Below are positions 12,201 to 22,854 of a stretch of 64,000 bases of DNA, one piece after another. Source of the DNA: Gari tellinella. Its lineage: Eukaryota > Mollusca > Bivalvia > Cardiida > Psammobiidae. The notes beneath the pieces are model-generated. The model did no database searches and was not told the origin of the DNA. It saw only the letters and a program-made list of their open reading frames with translations. The number at the start of each line of letters is the position of its first letter. Positions within the stretch are counted from its first letter, which is position 1. The DNA lies in contig OV277862.1 of assembly GCA_922989275.2 (NCBI GenBank), positions 62,199,832 through 62,263,831 of the forward strand, written 5' to 3'. Made by a program: the position numbers and the translations under genes.

Positions 12201-15200
12201 TAGTAATGAAATGGACCCACGTTTGTGAATATCTTTGTAAATGGGAATTTAGTACGAATAGTAAAAAATGGAAGCACTTTTGTGAATATCTATTTAAGTG
12301 GGAATATAGAACGAAAACTAAAAAAATAAATTCACCTTTGTAAATATCTATGTAAATGAGAATTTAGCACGAATACACGCAGTAATGAAATGAACGTACT
12401 TTTGTGAATATCTATGTAAATAGGACTGCATTGTTTTGCAAGAGTGGTAATTGAATCTTTTAGAGCCATGACGTCGTAAACAACTGTCGTCTGCTTTTAC
12501 TTCTAAACCTTAAATTTGAGGTGTTTTGACTTAAATAATATTGAAATTAGTGTCAAACAGCGTTACGCGGCGTCTGTTCAGAATGCAATTATTTGCAAAA
12601 ATAACTATTGTATTCGGGGTCAGATAATGAAGGCGTTAAAACTTCAGACCGTTATTTAAAAAAATAGCCATGGTACTCAGAGAGGGCGGTGACTATGCAT
12701 GTTTGAATTTCTTGGGCGCCAAATGTCGGCTACAATATAGTCCTCCCAAGGATACGCAAACGATAGTTTCAATAAGTAACCGTATGACCTGGGGAGGTTG
12801 ATTGGCGGAAGTCGGCTAATTCAGCTACCCCTATTTGCGTTGAAAGAAGACTCCAAAAACCCGACCTTTGACCCATTTATGCCCAAGATCCAATATACCG
12901 GACATAGACAAACCGTGTAGACTCTGATCAGATGCCGCATAATGCGGCGTCTGATCAGAGTCTACACTGTTTGCTAAAAGAAATTTAAAATAAAACAAAA
13001 CGAAAATGAAAATTTAGTACATGCACCCTCAGATAAAAATTGACTAATCCAATATATAACCATGGTAGAATCCATTGGGCGCAAATGTGTTAACTTTAAA
13101 AAATGTTGTCATTTCCCACATTGCACTGCACAGTGTTTGAACTCAGACAGGGAAGACTAGCACTTGTTCACTGGACGTTTTCTTACCTAGTAGTAAGGTT
13201 TTCTCTGAATGCCACACTTGTATGATTTGACCTGACCCAGGCGCTGCTGCTGACCCTCGGGATATCAGTCAGGTTGGTCCCAGGCTGCAATGGGTCATGT
13301 ACCTCCTTGCCAAACATTGCACTGGTACCAAGGCCAACCTCCTTTGCTTTGTTGATGATATAATCACATTCATCGGAAGAAAGGAAGTTCGGTATCTCTG
13401 TCATATTCAATTCAATTAATTTCATTGTATAATAAGGTATCCAGTCCATACACAAAATATTCCATAAATACATAATTAGTATGCAGTGGACATGATAAAA
13501 GAACAGAGATTCTTTACAGTACTTTCATTTTTGCATTTCATTAAAAGTATGAAGTTATAATAACATGGAGCACTTGTGAATGTATTTTCAATATACTGGC
13601 TACGTAGCTCAGAATATAGAAGACACTGCATAATATAGTGAAACTCGTCTTCAAGACATGATTCACAGTCTACACAATGTCGCTCGTCCACATGTATGTT
13701 GTATTATTACACATCGCTTTGAGTTACAATGTTAATTTCTCATAGACCAAAATTAAACAGTTTGCATGTCTTTTACATCTATCCAAAAATTATACTGTCA
13801 CTCTTTATGATATTCTTTTTGTGACGTCACTCCATACGATTTTTACGGCCCTCTATATTTTGCACGTTTATGTGATAAATAATATTATTTTTCTCTATTC
13901 TTAAAAATACTGTCAGTTATATTGGGTGACATTCTGTTTCTCGGGTTGACAATTTTGATTATTACACCTCGTTTTGAGTTACAATGTTAAATTCCCATAG
14001 ACCTACAGTTAACATTTTGCATGTCTTTTACATCTATCCAAAATATACTGTCACTCTTTATGATATTCTTTTTGTGACGTCACTCTAAAGGACATTACTT
14101 TTTTCCTCCGTCAGAAAACGTACTGTCAGCATTGACATGACTTTCGCTATTTGATACATTGGAACGTTTTAAAGAGTGGTAACTTCTAATCAACTTTTGG
14201 CATTTTCTGTACAATTTGCTTCCTTTTGTCCATTCCTGAACGATTTGCCACCATTTCGGAAGAGGATATTTGCCACCTAGACAATGTAAAGACGCTGTTT
14301 CTTCAATTTACTTGTCATAACTTTCTTCTTTCTTACTTGTGATATAATTATAAACAATGTGACGTCATAGACGGCGACGTCGTTTCCCGCGTTACGTACA
14401 TGTCCGCACTAAATTGGTATTCACAACACATTTTATAAAATACAAATGAGACTATTCCAAAGCTAGGGTTGATCAGCTCGGTGTAATAAAATAAATATTA
14501 GATGTCAGTTTGCGTGACATTCAAATTGTCAACCCTCGAAAACAAGAATGTCACCCTCGGCTACGCAAACTGCCATCTAATATTTATATAATATCGCCCA
14601 CGTTCAATCATCAGACTGTGTGAATACCACCTTAACCGAGCTAAAGCAGTCCTAAATTGATTTATTCCAATTGTATATATGTACGCTTCTCTCCCAAATA
14701 AATTCTTAAATTATGTGTACGATCTAAATTTATAACATGTATTTGCATTGCAACTATCATTCCATATCTGAAAATATTGATTCTTCAGTCTTTCTTCATA
14801 AGTAGCTAAAATAGTGTTTTTCGATACCAACTGATTGCTGCAATCAAGCGAAACCAACCCCATTTGACATTATATAAATATTAGATGGCAGTTTGCGTGA
14901 CATTCGAATTGTCCACCCGAGAAATAGAATGTCATCCCGAGGCGAAGCCGAGGGTGACATTTTTGTTTTGGAGGGTTGACAATTTGAATGTCACGCAAAC
15001 TGCAATCTAATATTTATTTTATTACACCGAGCTTATCAACCCTGGATGTGGAATCGTCTCGTTCGTATTCTATAAAATATGTTGTTAAAACCAATTAAGA
15101 GCCGCCATGCACGTAACGCGCGAAACGACGTCACATTGCTTGTACCAACTCAACTCAAGAATAGAGAAAATGATATCATATAGAGTGACGTCATAAACAA

Positions 15201-17161
15201 TCATATAGAGTGAAATCTTATTTTTTGATAGATGTAAAAGGCATGCAAACTGTTTAATGTTGGTCTATGGGAAATTAACATTGTACCTCAAAGCGAGGTT
15301 TAATAATAAATTATATCGTATAAGTGAGACCCTATTGTCATGTTCAATGTTGTCATAATAAACCAATATTTCATAACAAAGTCTCATATATCTACTTTTA
15401 GGTAGTTTGAGGATTCTCATAAGAAAACGGCTCATTACAAATTGCATCAGTATTTAGACAGCTGCATACTTTGTAAGTTTTGAACAAGGTGAAAACAATC
15501 GCCGTGAATTGGCGATCATGAAGCTTCCCGTCCACTTCTACTACGAGCAATGCGTTTCTACTGCGCTTTTGACGTTTCTCCTACATTTTGAGGCGTTTTG
15601 ATTAAAATTTCGAAATGTAGCGGAATCGCCGCTCAGTTGAATGGGAGTATAATGTCCGTCTCTTGCGTCTGATGATTTGAAAATGAAGAGATTGTCACTT
15701 ATGCATTACATATGATAAAGATTCTGTCAAATAGTTTGGATCCGGCTGAGATAAGGACCCAAGCTGTTTGCGTAATATACTTTGCTTATTATTGGTGGGC
15801 TAAGGGTTGAACAGTGGTATTTTGTGTGTGGTTAGTACGATTAAACAGTTACCCCTTAAAGTTCGCCAGGGCTTCTCAAGGCAGAATGAGATGACTTTGC
15901 CATTTTTGGCACACATGTCTTATGATTTTCCAGTCACTTTCACGCATTTTGCTAGTTATGGGGTGATTCATAAAAAGGCCCCAGAGTACTGTATTTAATT
16001 CTGAAAGCAGACAACCCACTTTAATTCAAACAAATTATGTGCAGGTTCCTGTCGTTTGAAAGAATGCTCTAATCCGTAGCGACTAAAGCGACACCATCTC
16101 CCACCTCATAAAAAGGTTACTTTACCAACTCATTATCTATCAAAATTGGAAGATCACATCAAAATGGCCTTTCCCGGTTCTAAGTAAGTGTAGTAAATTT
16201 TGACTTCATGTAGGATTGTTCTTACAACATGCATATGCTGTAAAATGTCAAACAGTGCGGATCACGCCCAGAAGACTCTTATTGGAGCTGTCTGATCTGA
16301 GTCGATAGTTTTAACATCGGACACAAATAACCTTTAACCCTTTCAACCTTAGTCCCGCATATAGGCGTTCTTTTTAAATAGAATCCATTGGAAACGTGCC
16401 CTTGTCTAATGCAAACAGTGAATACCCAGATCAGAGGGCTCCTTACGGAGCCCTCTGATCTGGTTATTCACTGTTTGTCATAATGCAAAACATTGACAAA
16501 AACAACCCTTAAAAGTCAGAAATGGACTTGACTAAAATGGAAACTGTGATTGTCCATTTGAAGTTTAAGGGAGGAAAGAGTTAATCATCTTTAGTCAATT
16601 TGTAAAGGGTTGGTGTAGGCGCCACTATTATTAATGGGTTAACTTACCAAACACGGGTGGTGACAACGCTCGAGTTATACGCTTGTACATCTTTCCGGGC
16701 TCTAGCTCAACCTCTTTAATGTCGTCCAATTCTCCAGGATCAAGCCTCACTAATGGTGGAAACTCGTATGCGTCTTTCTCGGTTGTTGTAAAAGGGGTAT
16801 CCGGTACCACTTTATCAGAATTTTCATAACGATCTTCCTGCTTTCCTGAAGGCAAAACATCTGGAATAGCCCCCTCCCCCACCCCCTGGTAAATAATTGT
16901 ATCTTCAACTACTGGGGCATCGTTGCTATACGATTTTTCCGAATCCTTTTTAACATGCTCTTGTTTTGGAACACTATTTTCCTGATTTCCGTATGTAACA
17001 TCTTCCGTGTGTTGGATGTGTGAGGTATCTTGGTCCTCTGCCTTATAGTTGTTTTCCGTGTCCTCTGCACACACCCCATTGACACAGTGCTGACTCATTT
17101 CTGCCATACCCGTCCATGCCACGACCAACAGCAGAACAGGTAGAACCAAGCAACGACGCAT
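3092..17161 (-). CDS. Secreted prolyl 4-hydroxylase-like (P4HTM-type), copy 1, last exon missing
   Basis: Join of six exons on the minus strand: 16648..17161, 13187..13397, 11358..11415, 9793..9932, 6109..6199, 3092..3220. All have GT/AG borders, phases fit, and 381 residues are encoded. The family hydroxylates prolines using Fe(II), 2-oxoglutarate and O2. Residues 1-20 look like a signal peptide (MRRCLVLPVLLLVVAW), followed by an acidic variable region to about 130. The catalytic fold starts near VRLDPGELDDIKEVELEPGK. The HxD iron motif lies in GGHYHAHLDS (exon 4). Several N-glycosylation sequons (NLT, NHT, NSS) fit a secretory route. The exon with the distal iron His and 2-oxoglutarate Lys is not found in bases 1-3091, although copy 2 predicts it near 1190. 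The copy may be a pseudogene, use a last exon outside the window, or make an inactive protein. Confidence 0.85.
3750..3911. repeat. Long near-perfect palindrome
   Basis: The outer arms aggaataaacaaca and tgttgtttattcct enclose a hairpin whose stem runs from tgacggtatgactacattag to its complement, centred on the gcccggc at about 3830..3836. It lies in intron 5 of P4H copy 1; the copy 2 intron lacks it. Confidence 0.8.
5194..5211 (+). repeat. Poly(C) run of 18
   Basis: Eighteen C followed by aacaacaacaacat. Length could be affected by sequencing error. Confidence 0.9.
5227..5634 (-). pseudogene. Tc1/mariner-type transposase relic
   Basis: The minus strand reads MAGMTLQERTVAIGVLEART (helix-turn-helix start of Tc1-like transposases). 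After an internal deletion it reads VQDNTPCHVARGTLELFMAN, then CNPIEQVLDLQKHR and DVIQEWNIIPQRSLQRYVAS, i.e. the 'QDNxxxHxA ... NPIExxWD ... EWxxIP' half of the DDE domain. Two in-frame stops and the missing middle make it inactive. It sits in intron 5 of P4H copy 1 and is absent from the same intron of copy 2. Confidence 0.8.
6109..6199 (-). CDS. P4H copy 1 exon 5
   Basis: 91 bases encoding FITVMYYLNDVDMGGETAFP and LADMPDQLYK, the conserved core strand YLNDVxxGGETxFP of P4H enzymes. Acceptor TTCTAG, donor GTCAGT. Copy 2 differs at one residue (VDMGG here, VDEGG there). A family-A MITE begins 36 bases upstream in the intron. Confidence 0.92.
6235..6480. mobile_element. Family-A MITE (TA target), copy 1
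   Basis: Ends CAGAGGAGAA and TTCTCCACTG, TA on both sides, about 246 bp, with the central caaacagtttggagcc hairpin. Copy 2 has an empty site near 36680. It starts 36 bases upstream of the exon 5 acceptor of P4H copy 1. Confidence 0.85.
6706..6954. mobile_element. Family-B MITE
   Basis: Termini ttaacccttcc and gaaagggtta; central hairpin gtttggatcctgttcagacg / ctgatcaggacccaaact; GC-rich loop cgccgcgttacgcggcg. Intron 4 of P4H copy 1. Confidence 0.8.
6955..9792. other. P4H copy 1 intron 4 remainder
   Basis: No gene. 7080-7210 is homologous to 37610-37740 in copy 2. 7975-8145 is an unclassified repeat also at 22655-22815 (ctgaaatgagtgagaaaatg). Otherwise AT-rich DNA with nothing recognised. 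Confidence 0.5.
9793..9932 (-). CDS. P4H copy 1 exon 4 (HxD iron motif)
   Basis: 140 bases after a TCTCCAG acceptor, with a GTTAAC donor. It encodes VAHYEPGGHYHAHLDSVET and then a six-cysteine segment, CC-x4-C-x11-CC-x2-C (PCCFQTDC ... ECCRIC). HLD is the conserved proximal iron-binding motif. Confidence 0.92.
10023..10132. repeat. Palindrome, P4H copy 1 intron 3
   Basis: agcacatttgtctcggaaca pairs with tgttccgatacaaatgtgct; the inner part repeats catttgtcttacg / cgtaagacaaatg. Confidence 0.75.
10639..10851 (+). repeat. 71-bp tandem repeat, three copies
   Basis: Units start at 10639, 10710 and 10781 and are almost identical (aaagtcaattctgacagagc ... ttcgtttccgtttaa). Each includes an old family-A end (cagttgagaagacgttattc). 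Copy 2 has one diverged unit near 40640, so the array grew only in copy 1. Confidence 0.92.
10975..11042. repeat. Hairpin core (GGGCTCC type)
   Basis: gcaaacattgtagaccaaga / tctgggtctacactgtttgc with the middle agagggctcctataggagcc. Lies in P4H copy 1 intron 3. Confidence 0.8.
11358..11415 (-). CDS. P4H copy 1 exon 3 (58-base micro-exon)
   Basis: A 58-base exon encoding LAKLTGLPVGIVLRAEPLQ after completing an Arg codon from exon 2. Acceptor TTTAG, donor GTATGT. It supplies the helix and strand before the HxD motif, matching 'RLTRLSPEIVE..EPLQVV' in vertebrate P4HTM. It was found from phase continuity and conservation in copy 2. Confidence 0.88.
12133..12423 (+). repeat. About 58-bp tandem repeat, five copies
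   Basis: Units beginning tagaacgaatagtaat at 12133, 12192, 12250, 12306 and 12365; each includes ttgtgaatatctatgtaa. The homologous intron 2 of copy 2 (42045-42120) has about one unit. Confidence 0.85.
12855..13090. mobile_element. MITE with hairpin core and different termini
   Basis: Possible termini acccatttatgcccaa and ttgggcgcaaatgtgt. The core at 12905..12975 is gtgtagactctgatcagatg / cgtctgatcagagtctacac. Another terminus type carrying the shared hairpin. Confidence 0.5.
13187..13397 (-). CDS. P4H copy 1 exon 2
   Basis: 211 bases between a GACAG acceptor and a GTAAG donor. It encodes IPNFLSSDECDYIINKAKEV and a downstream DIPRVSSSAWVRSNHTSVAF segment, typical of the entry to the P4H catalytic domain (EIPxFLSxxECD). 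Same length and phases as 43491..43701 in copy 2. Confidence 0.9.
13476..13691 (-). pseudogene. LINE C-terminal fragment
   Basis: Encodes MDERHCVDCESCLEDEFHYI MQCLLYSELR (one continuous stretch), matching the Cys-rich 'C..C...EDEFHF...C' end of the same kind of LINE as 55967..57788. It lies in intron 1 of P4H copy 1, next to the fold-back element. Confidence 0.65.
13700..15309. mobile_element. 1.6-kb fold-back element with long inverted arms
   Basis: The left end (13701-13860) has a second direct copy at 13969-14090 and an inverted copy at 15150-15309. Inner blocks also pair: 14350-14560 with the reverse complement of about 14940-15130 (gtgacgtc ... cgcgttacgt; agctcggtgtaataaaataa; gcgtgacattcaaattgtca). 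A loop of about 380 bases remains. There is no transposase. It is probably a non-autonomous DNA transposon; the target duplication is unclear. Confidence 0.7.
15265..15447 (-). pseudogene. Possible further LINE fragment
   Basis: FVMSRFLMRILKLPKSRYMR resembles 'FCKxILxLPKS' of LINE C-terminal halves. It lies on the other side of the 13700..15309 fold-back element from 13476..13691, in the right order for one LINE. The match is short and its 3' part runs into the fold-back terminus. Confidence 0.3.
16338..16580. mobile_element. Family-C MITE (TTAA target)
   Basis: TTAA at 16334..16337 and 16581..16584. Core gcaaacagtgaatacccaga / tctggttattcactgtttg around agagggctccttacggagcc. It lies in intron 1, 64 bases inside the exon 1 donor of P4H copy 1. 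Confidence 0.85.
16648..17161 (-). CDS. P4H copy 1 exon 1 (signal peptide, acidic region)
   Basis: Starts at the ATG at 17161, the only one in front of a hydrophobic leader. It has 171 codons plus one base and ends at a GTAAGT donor (16642..16647). CxxxxC follows the leader (QHCVNGVCAED). The exon ends in ITRALSPPVF; the leftover G joins AG of exon 2 to make Glu, giving VFEIPNFLSS. It is the least conserved exon between the copies (indels in the acidic stretch). Confidence 0.88.
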
Positions 17162-17240
17162 GTTAGGGTAAATTTTTAAATCATTTAAAAGTTGGAACTT
17201 TATTACCGAGGTTGTATATGACCATCATCTGGGGACAAAA
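17162..17240 (-). promoter_or_regulatory. Conserved 5' flank of P4H copy 1
   Basis: About 80 bases upstream of the ATG are recognisably shared with copy 2 (48337..48420), including 'gaccatcat' and a TATA-like 'catata' about 55 bases before the start codon. Similarity fades beyond that. Probably 5' UTR plus core promoter; the start of transcription cannot be fixed. Confidence 0.4.
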
Positions 17241-17382
17241 TAAAGTAATACAGTAAAAGAATATGATTTCACTGATGGCGAAGTGTAACGGTATAGAAAT
17301 ATACGATGGAAATTTACAAAATCCAAATTGACATTGACGTTATTTGACACATACCCACTTGGCACCAAGTGTTTTTATTATT

Positions 17383-17575
17383 ACAGTAAAAACTCAATTC
17401 TACGAACTCGCGTTTGATCGAACATACCCATATTTCAAAGTTAAAACGTGGCTTAGCCACGTTTTAACTGTGAAATACGGGTATGTTCGACTTAAATAAG
17501 ATCGAATTATCAAAATTAAAATTACGAAATAGTCGTAAGATTGATTTAAGCGAGTTCTTAGTATCGAGTTTCGAA
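17383..17575. repeat. Palindrome with gttaaaacgtgg stem
   Basis: tcgaacatacccatatttca / tgtgaaatacgggtatgttcga with the centre acgtggcttagccacgt. The outer gcgagttc ... tcgagttt pieces resemble 30740-30775. Confidence 0.7.
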
Positions 17576-17840
17576 TGTATATTGTTGAGAGCACAGCATA
17601 CTAAATGCTTGAGAAAAGGGCAACACGTGTAGCACTGCTGTAATTTCACTACATGACCACTAAGGTGTACGTGATCGATAAACATGTAACACGTTGAATG
17701 TGGCGGCAAACGTACCAAACAACCAATTGCAAACATTGTAGATCCAGATTAGATTTGTAAAAATTGGTCTCTTGTTTCGATTCTTACTTGGAAGCATTTC
17801 GATCATTTTTCTGAACTTTTGACAAGAAATGTGCGTTAAC

Positions 17841-18030
17841 CCCTCACTGCCTTACCACAAGTACAATAATTATTTGCAAACAGTTTGTATTCTGATCAGG
17901 ATCTAAACTGTTTGACACTCATTCCAATATTTCGTTAGTCAAAACACCTAAATTTCAAATTTGAGAAAGAAAAGCAGACTACAGTTGTTTAAAATTGATG
18001 ACGTCATGACAGTGAAGAGGCTAGCCCTTT
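17841..18030. repeat. Degenerate family-B MITE
   Basis: cccctcactgccttaccaca, a short core (caaacagtttgtattctgat / atctaaactgtttgacactc), then agcagactacagttgtttaa and gtgaagagg. The loop is lost. Confidence 0.55.
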
Positions 18031-18764
18031 GGCTGCTATAAGTATAGTTATCTTCTGGTATTGAGTGACCTTTTATTACCCTTTCTGTGAGTCGCTGTTG
18101 TATAATTTATATATGTACTTATTAAAACATAAAACAAAACTTATGTTCAACACCTTAATTGCTCGAAACAAATAAATACTCATTTGCAAACGGTGCTTTG
18201 TAGCAACCGGAATTGCAACAAAAACCAGTGCTTATCCAGATCGGATGGCTCTCGATAAAACTATCTGATCTTGATGTACACCTTATACAATACATTGTTT
18301 TACAATATACTTCAAAACACCTCGAAATTCGAAATGAACTGGTCATAGTCAGTAAATGGTAGATTGCATCCGAATCATAATACTATAAAGAATATTCACA
18401 AATTATTTGTTTGTTGTTGATTAGATTGTCATTTTATATACATATACATATGAATAATGTTGTTATTTTCATGCATAAATATAATTACCTGCACAGTTAT
18501 TCCAATATGACCGGGGAATATTGTATCGTCACGCGCTCATCTTAAGACAACAGCTAAATGTCGCTGGGCTGCCTAAGTTACGGTGCGCGCTTTCTGTGGC
18601 CAGTCAATAAACTGTAGTCGAAGGTGGTAACAGCCTATGACACGCAACTGTGGTGTAGCTTACTGTGAATTGGTGTGATAAGTTAATACTGGCTGGTTAT
18701 TCTAAGATATAAATGCCACACACAAATATATAAATTATAGTAAATGATAACTAAATATAAATAT

Positions 18765-19036
18765 ATGAGCCGTGCCATGACAAAACCAACCTTATTGCAT
18801 TGCAACATTATACAGACCATGCAACGTTGTAATCCCAGGCTCTACATGTACATCTTAGTTTGATCTACATTGCCTAAAACTATATATAATACAGCTATAT
18901 AAAAAGCTTCAGATGCACGTGGGTGTTAAACAGGGTAAATCAAGACCAGTCGCCACGTCTTTGACGAGGCGGCTGGCCTTGATCTACACTGTTCGAAATG
19001 CAATTAGTCAGGTAGTTTTTTTATGACACCGCTTGT
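18765..19036. mobile_element. Family-G MITE (ATGAGCCGTGYCATGA)
   Basis: Termini atgagccgtgccatgaca and tatgacaccgcttgtat. The core at 18930-18990 (gtaaatcaagaccagtcgcc / aggcggctggccttgatctac) is a variant of the shared hairpin. Confidence 0.7.
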
Positions 19037-19756
19037 ATATAAAAATATTAAATTTGCAATGAGGTTTGATACATGTAGATCTACACAATCCGTATGCCAA
19101 TACCTTCAAGCAATCTCCTATTTCGCTTCGATGCAGTGTCACCTCCCGGAACTGTTTATGATAAGAATAATGATTTAACACTGTTGTATTACTTACATTT
19201 TTAAAATGAAGGAAACAACATTATTCGGTTAGCTTAGCCACTAGTCACCTAAAATATACAGTGATAATTTTAGAAATCAGATGAATGAGTGCTTGGGATG
19301 AATATTCTGGAAAACAATGAGTAATTGAGACAAACATTGAGTCCTTGAGGTGAAACATTTACCCACTATCCCATGACTTATTTCTAGTTTTGAATACATG
19401 TGACCTTTAGGCACATTCTTCTTTACTTTCAACCTGCTTTAAGCTACTATTTGCTTATGAGTAATAGGTTAATAAAGGCCAGAAAAACTATGGGTCCATG
19501 GGACTCGCAACTTTAAAAATTATGAGTCCCTGGCAATTCTAATGAGTATATGCACAGGTAAAATTATCACTGAATATAAAACGGCCTACAAATGAATATA
19601 CCAAATCCCAAGTTTGTCTTATTGTATAACACTTGATATAGTTGACACATTTAGATAACATTTCCGGCTGGAATAGTCTGGGCATATAATCTGATATTTG
19701 TGGTCCTATGCTTCAGCGTCCTCTACATATTGCCTGGGTCTAAGGTTATAAAGCGT

Positions 19757-19850
19757 TTGAGCTGAGTCTGAGTTTGTTCTCAAGCATTTGATTGGTCAGA
19801 TTTGAGCCTAGGCTCAAATCTGACCAATCAAATGCTTGATAATGACTTAT
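19757..19850. repeat. Palindrome (ttctcaagcatttgattggtc)
   Basis: catttgattggtcagatttg / caaatctgaccaatcaaatg around agcctaggct. A relative is at 41290..41400. Confidence 0.85.
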
Positions 19851-20030
19851 GTGGACCGAAACCTGCAAACGTAGTGGTATTCAATTTAAACATACCTTTA
19901 AAGCCTACAGTAGGCACATGTTAAGTATTTCTACAGTATTTAAGTGAATGCATGTGCATCGGTTGCTTTCTCTATTCTCGACAATACAATTTTATGTGAG
20001 AGACCCATTTCTTGGCAAAATCATTACTAG

Positions 20031-20264
20031 GGACCCGTTTTATGAAACGTCGTACGACAATTTTTTAAAAGGTCGTAAGTCAAAATGTAAAAACAGCTAA
20101 CTTCTGATTTCTCCATCTCATCCTGCCTTGTGAATCTCTTTTTCAAGACGATTCCAAAGAGATGTCACAAGACAGGATTAGGTGTTGAAATAAATAATTA
20201 TTGATAATTTTAGAATCTGACTTACGACCATTTTTGTCGTACGACGTTTCATAAAACAGGCCCC
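20031..20264. mobile_element. Family-E palindromic element (GGGCCCGTTTCATAAAAC)
   Basis: Full-length inverted repeat: ggacccgttttatgaaacgt ... cgtttcataaaacaggcccc. The internal arm catcctgccttgtgaatctc pairs with the later tcacaagacaggatta. Confidence 0.85.
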
Positions 20265-20433
20265 ATGTGCAGTTTAAAATATCTTTTCTACCAGCACTTA
20301 TTCATAAAGCACACAACACAGCACTCTAAAATCAAAACAAACGGTGAAATCTTTCTCTTTCCGGGAAACAGTCTTATAGGGATTTTTTTTAAATATGCTT
20401 ACATTAGTATTGTACCCTAACTAACGGTTTTAA

Positions 20434-20676
20434 CTCATTGAGCCCTAGTGACGCATATATGCGTCCTTTACCAAATGTGTACCTTTGAAGAGTACATTTG
20501 TCCTATGCAAACAGTGATGTCCCTGATCAGAGGGCTCCTGCAGGAGCCCTCTGATCAGGGACTTCACTGTTTGTTTTTTTGAAATTTATTACAAAAAATA
20601 ACCCTAAATAGTCTAAAATGGACCAGCCTTTATTGCAAATTGGAACTGTCCATTGGAAGTTTCAGGGGATAATGAG
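20434..20676. mobile_element. Family-C MITE (TTAA target)
   Basis: TTAA on both sides (20430..20433, 20677..20680). Core gcaaacagtgatgtccctga / tcagggacttcactgtttg with cagagggctcctgcaggagc, a near-perfect palindrome. Confidence 0.88.
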
Positions 20677-20685
20677 TTAATATGT

Positions 20686-20905
20686 TCACTATCAATGACG
20701 CCAGAAGGCGCGTTTGCAAACAGGTTTGATCCTGATCAGACTCCGCCAAATTGTTTGACATTCATTTTAAAATCTCTTCATTCATAGTGTCTTAAATATA
20801 TATAACTTTAAAACGATAGTGTCAACAACAATATTGAGCAGACGACAACGTTGCGGTGAAGAGGTAAAATTCTCCCGATAAATTTGATCAGGAAAGGGTC
20901 AAGAA
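20686..20905. repeat. Degenerate family-B MITE
   Basis: caatgacgccagaaggcgcg, core caaacaggtttgatcctgatcaga with the loop largely lost, then gagcagacgacaacgttgcg and aggaaagggtc. Confidence 0.6.
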
Positions 20906-21313
20906 ACAACATACAAAGTGACAGTCGTCCAGTTCCACCATGGTATTTATAGAGTGTTATTCTGTTTTTAAAAACGTTCAAGCCAAAAATTGGTAGAAAT
21001 GCAGATTTTTGCAATAAATTCAATATGACCGCTCAATCTTTGTTTTCGCAAGACCTAGATCTATTCGAACACTTTCGATATATCCAAATTTTGGCAGATA
21101 GCAGGAAAGCTCCTGTTAAGGAGTTATGCCTTATTCTTATCTTTTGATAACCCATTACTCCACAAATACGACTTTTAACACCTTTTATTATTCATTCACT
21201 GTGAAAAGTAGTCATCAACTAGGTAGATCTGGAAATGAATCATCAATGGTATTTTAAACATTTTTCCATATAGAGGCATAATGCAGATTGAAAGTGAAGC
21301 TGACTGCCCAATA

Positions 21314-21559
21314 CAGTGGAGAATCTGTTATTCTTTCCCAATAAACGCGTTTACGCTAAAACTATTATTTGCAGTGCAAACAGTTTGGAGCCAGATCAGA
21401 CGCCGGGTAACCCGGCGTCTGATCAGGCTCCAAACTATTTGCCACCAAGATAAACAAGAATTATCAGAATCGTCCAAAAGTTGTTCTTTTCTACCTTTTA
21501 GTGCTTTGCGTTTGCGTACGTTTGCGTTTAAACGGGAAAGAATAACAGATTCTCCACTG
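21314..21559. mobile_element. Family-A MITE, copy 2
   Basis: CAGTGGAGAATCTGTTATTC ... AACAGATTCTCCACTG, TA on both sides. 246 bp, nearly identical to the copies at 43778, 55296 and 58415. Confidence 0.92.
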
Positions 21560-22854
21560 TATGTGATCATGATGTAGAAGGTTATTCACTGATAGGATTC
21601 CTTTGTTGAGAATGTTTTTAAATAACTGAGAAATATGTACATGTATATGACATTTTCATAGCTTCGAAAAAATAGTCAAGGTTTGTGTTTATATATGCGT
21701 GGCAGCAGCTGAACACAGGAAATATCTTGAAAGCATTAACTCTTTGCATGCTGGGTAATTTTTCCGTCTGCGACAATTGCCGTCTACACTGTTCTTAAAA
21801 TAGAATTTTCAAAATTTCTTTACAAATCAGGGTCAGAGTGTCAAACAGTTTGGAACCTATTGAGACAGCGTCTCATCAGGATCCAACATGTGTGCAAGGT
21901 AATCACTGTGGCACATGTATCCGCCGCTAGAATGCAACGAGTTAAAAGGACTGAAATCAAAGTAAACGAAACCGCAAACTAGTCCCGAGTAATACCTAGC
22001 ATTAGTATTTAATAAGATATAATTTAACATTTAAATTACTTCAATTGGTCCACTTTGTTCTATCAGGCCAAGATAACACAATTTCGCATGTACGCAGACC
22101 ATAAAAGACAGAAGACTAGAGGGTGATCCATGCATTAATTATAGATACTAATTGAGATGAAGATGCGCTGCTGAATCAAAACTGCTTATAATCCGCAAGG
22201 TTACTGTTAGAATAACCAAAACTGAATAGAAAACTTCTGGTTCTACAGCAAAGAAAATACATCTAATAAAACCAGAAACCATTTTGACCCTTACCCACGC
22301 CGAATCAGTAAGAATGATATCTACTTCTGCATCAATTGATAACAAATAAATGTAATCGGGTGGAGGCTAAAGTTTAATCAATACAGTAAAACCTCTCTAT
22401 TACGACAACTAAAACGAAGCTAATTGGTTGTATACAAGACAAGTGAAAGCTTAAAGCCGCATTGTGTTTTTGAGAAACCTGCATAAAACGGTTGTTTGGG
22501 GTCCCATTTGAACTACGTGGGACGTGATTCTTTAAAAAAAAAAACGGTTTTATCTAAGCAATTCGCTTTTTAAATTTTGTTTATAATATTTTGGTGCTGC
22601 ACAAATTAAAAAGCCTCCCTTGTGAATGGAAAGAAGGACAACTCTGTAAATACAGGGCTCCAGATAACGGAAGTATTTCGAAAACTTAAATCTTTATTTC
22701 TGCTTTTAAACCCAATTGTGTCATACTCATTAAAAGTGTCTCGAAGAGACGGTTTAATCAGTAGTAACACCATAGCATTCGGTGCTGAAATGAGTGAGAA
22801 AATGTTAGATAAGTTCAGATTACTCCCGGTTACATGTTTAGCTGGAACACTGAA

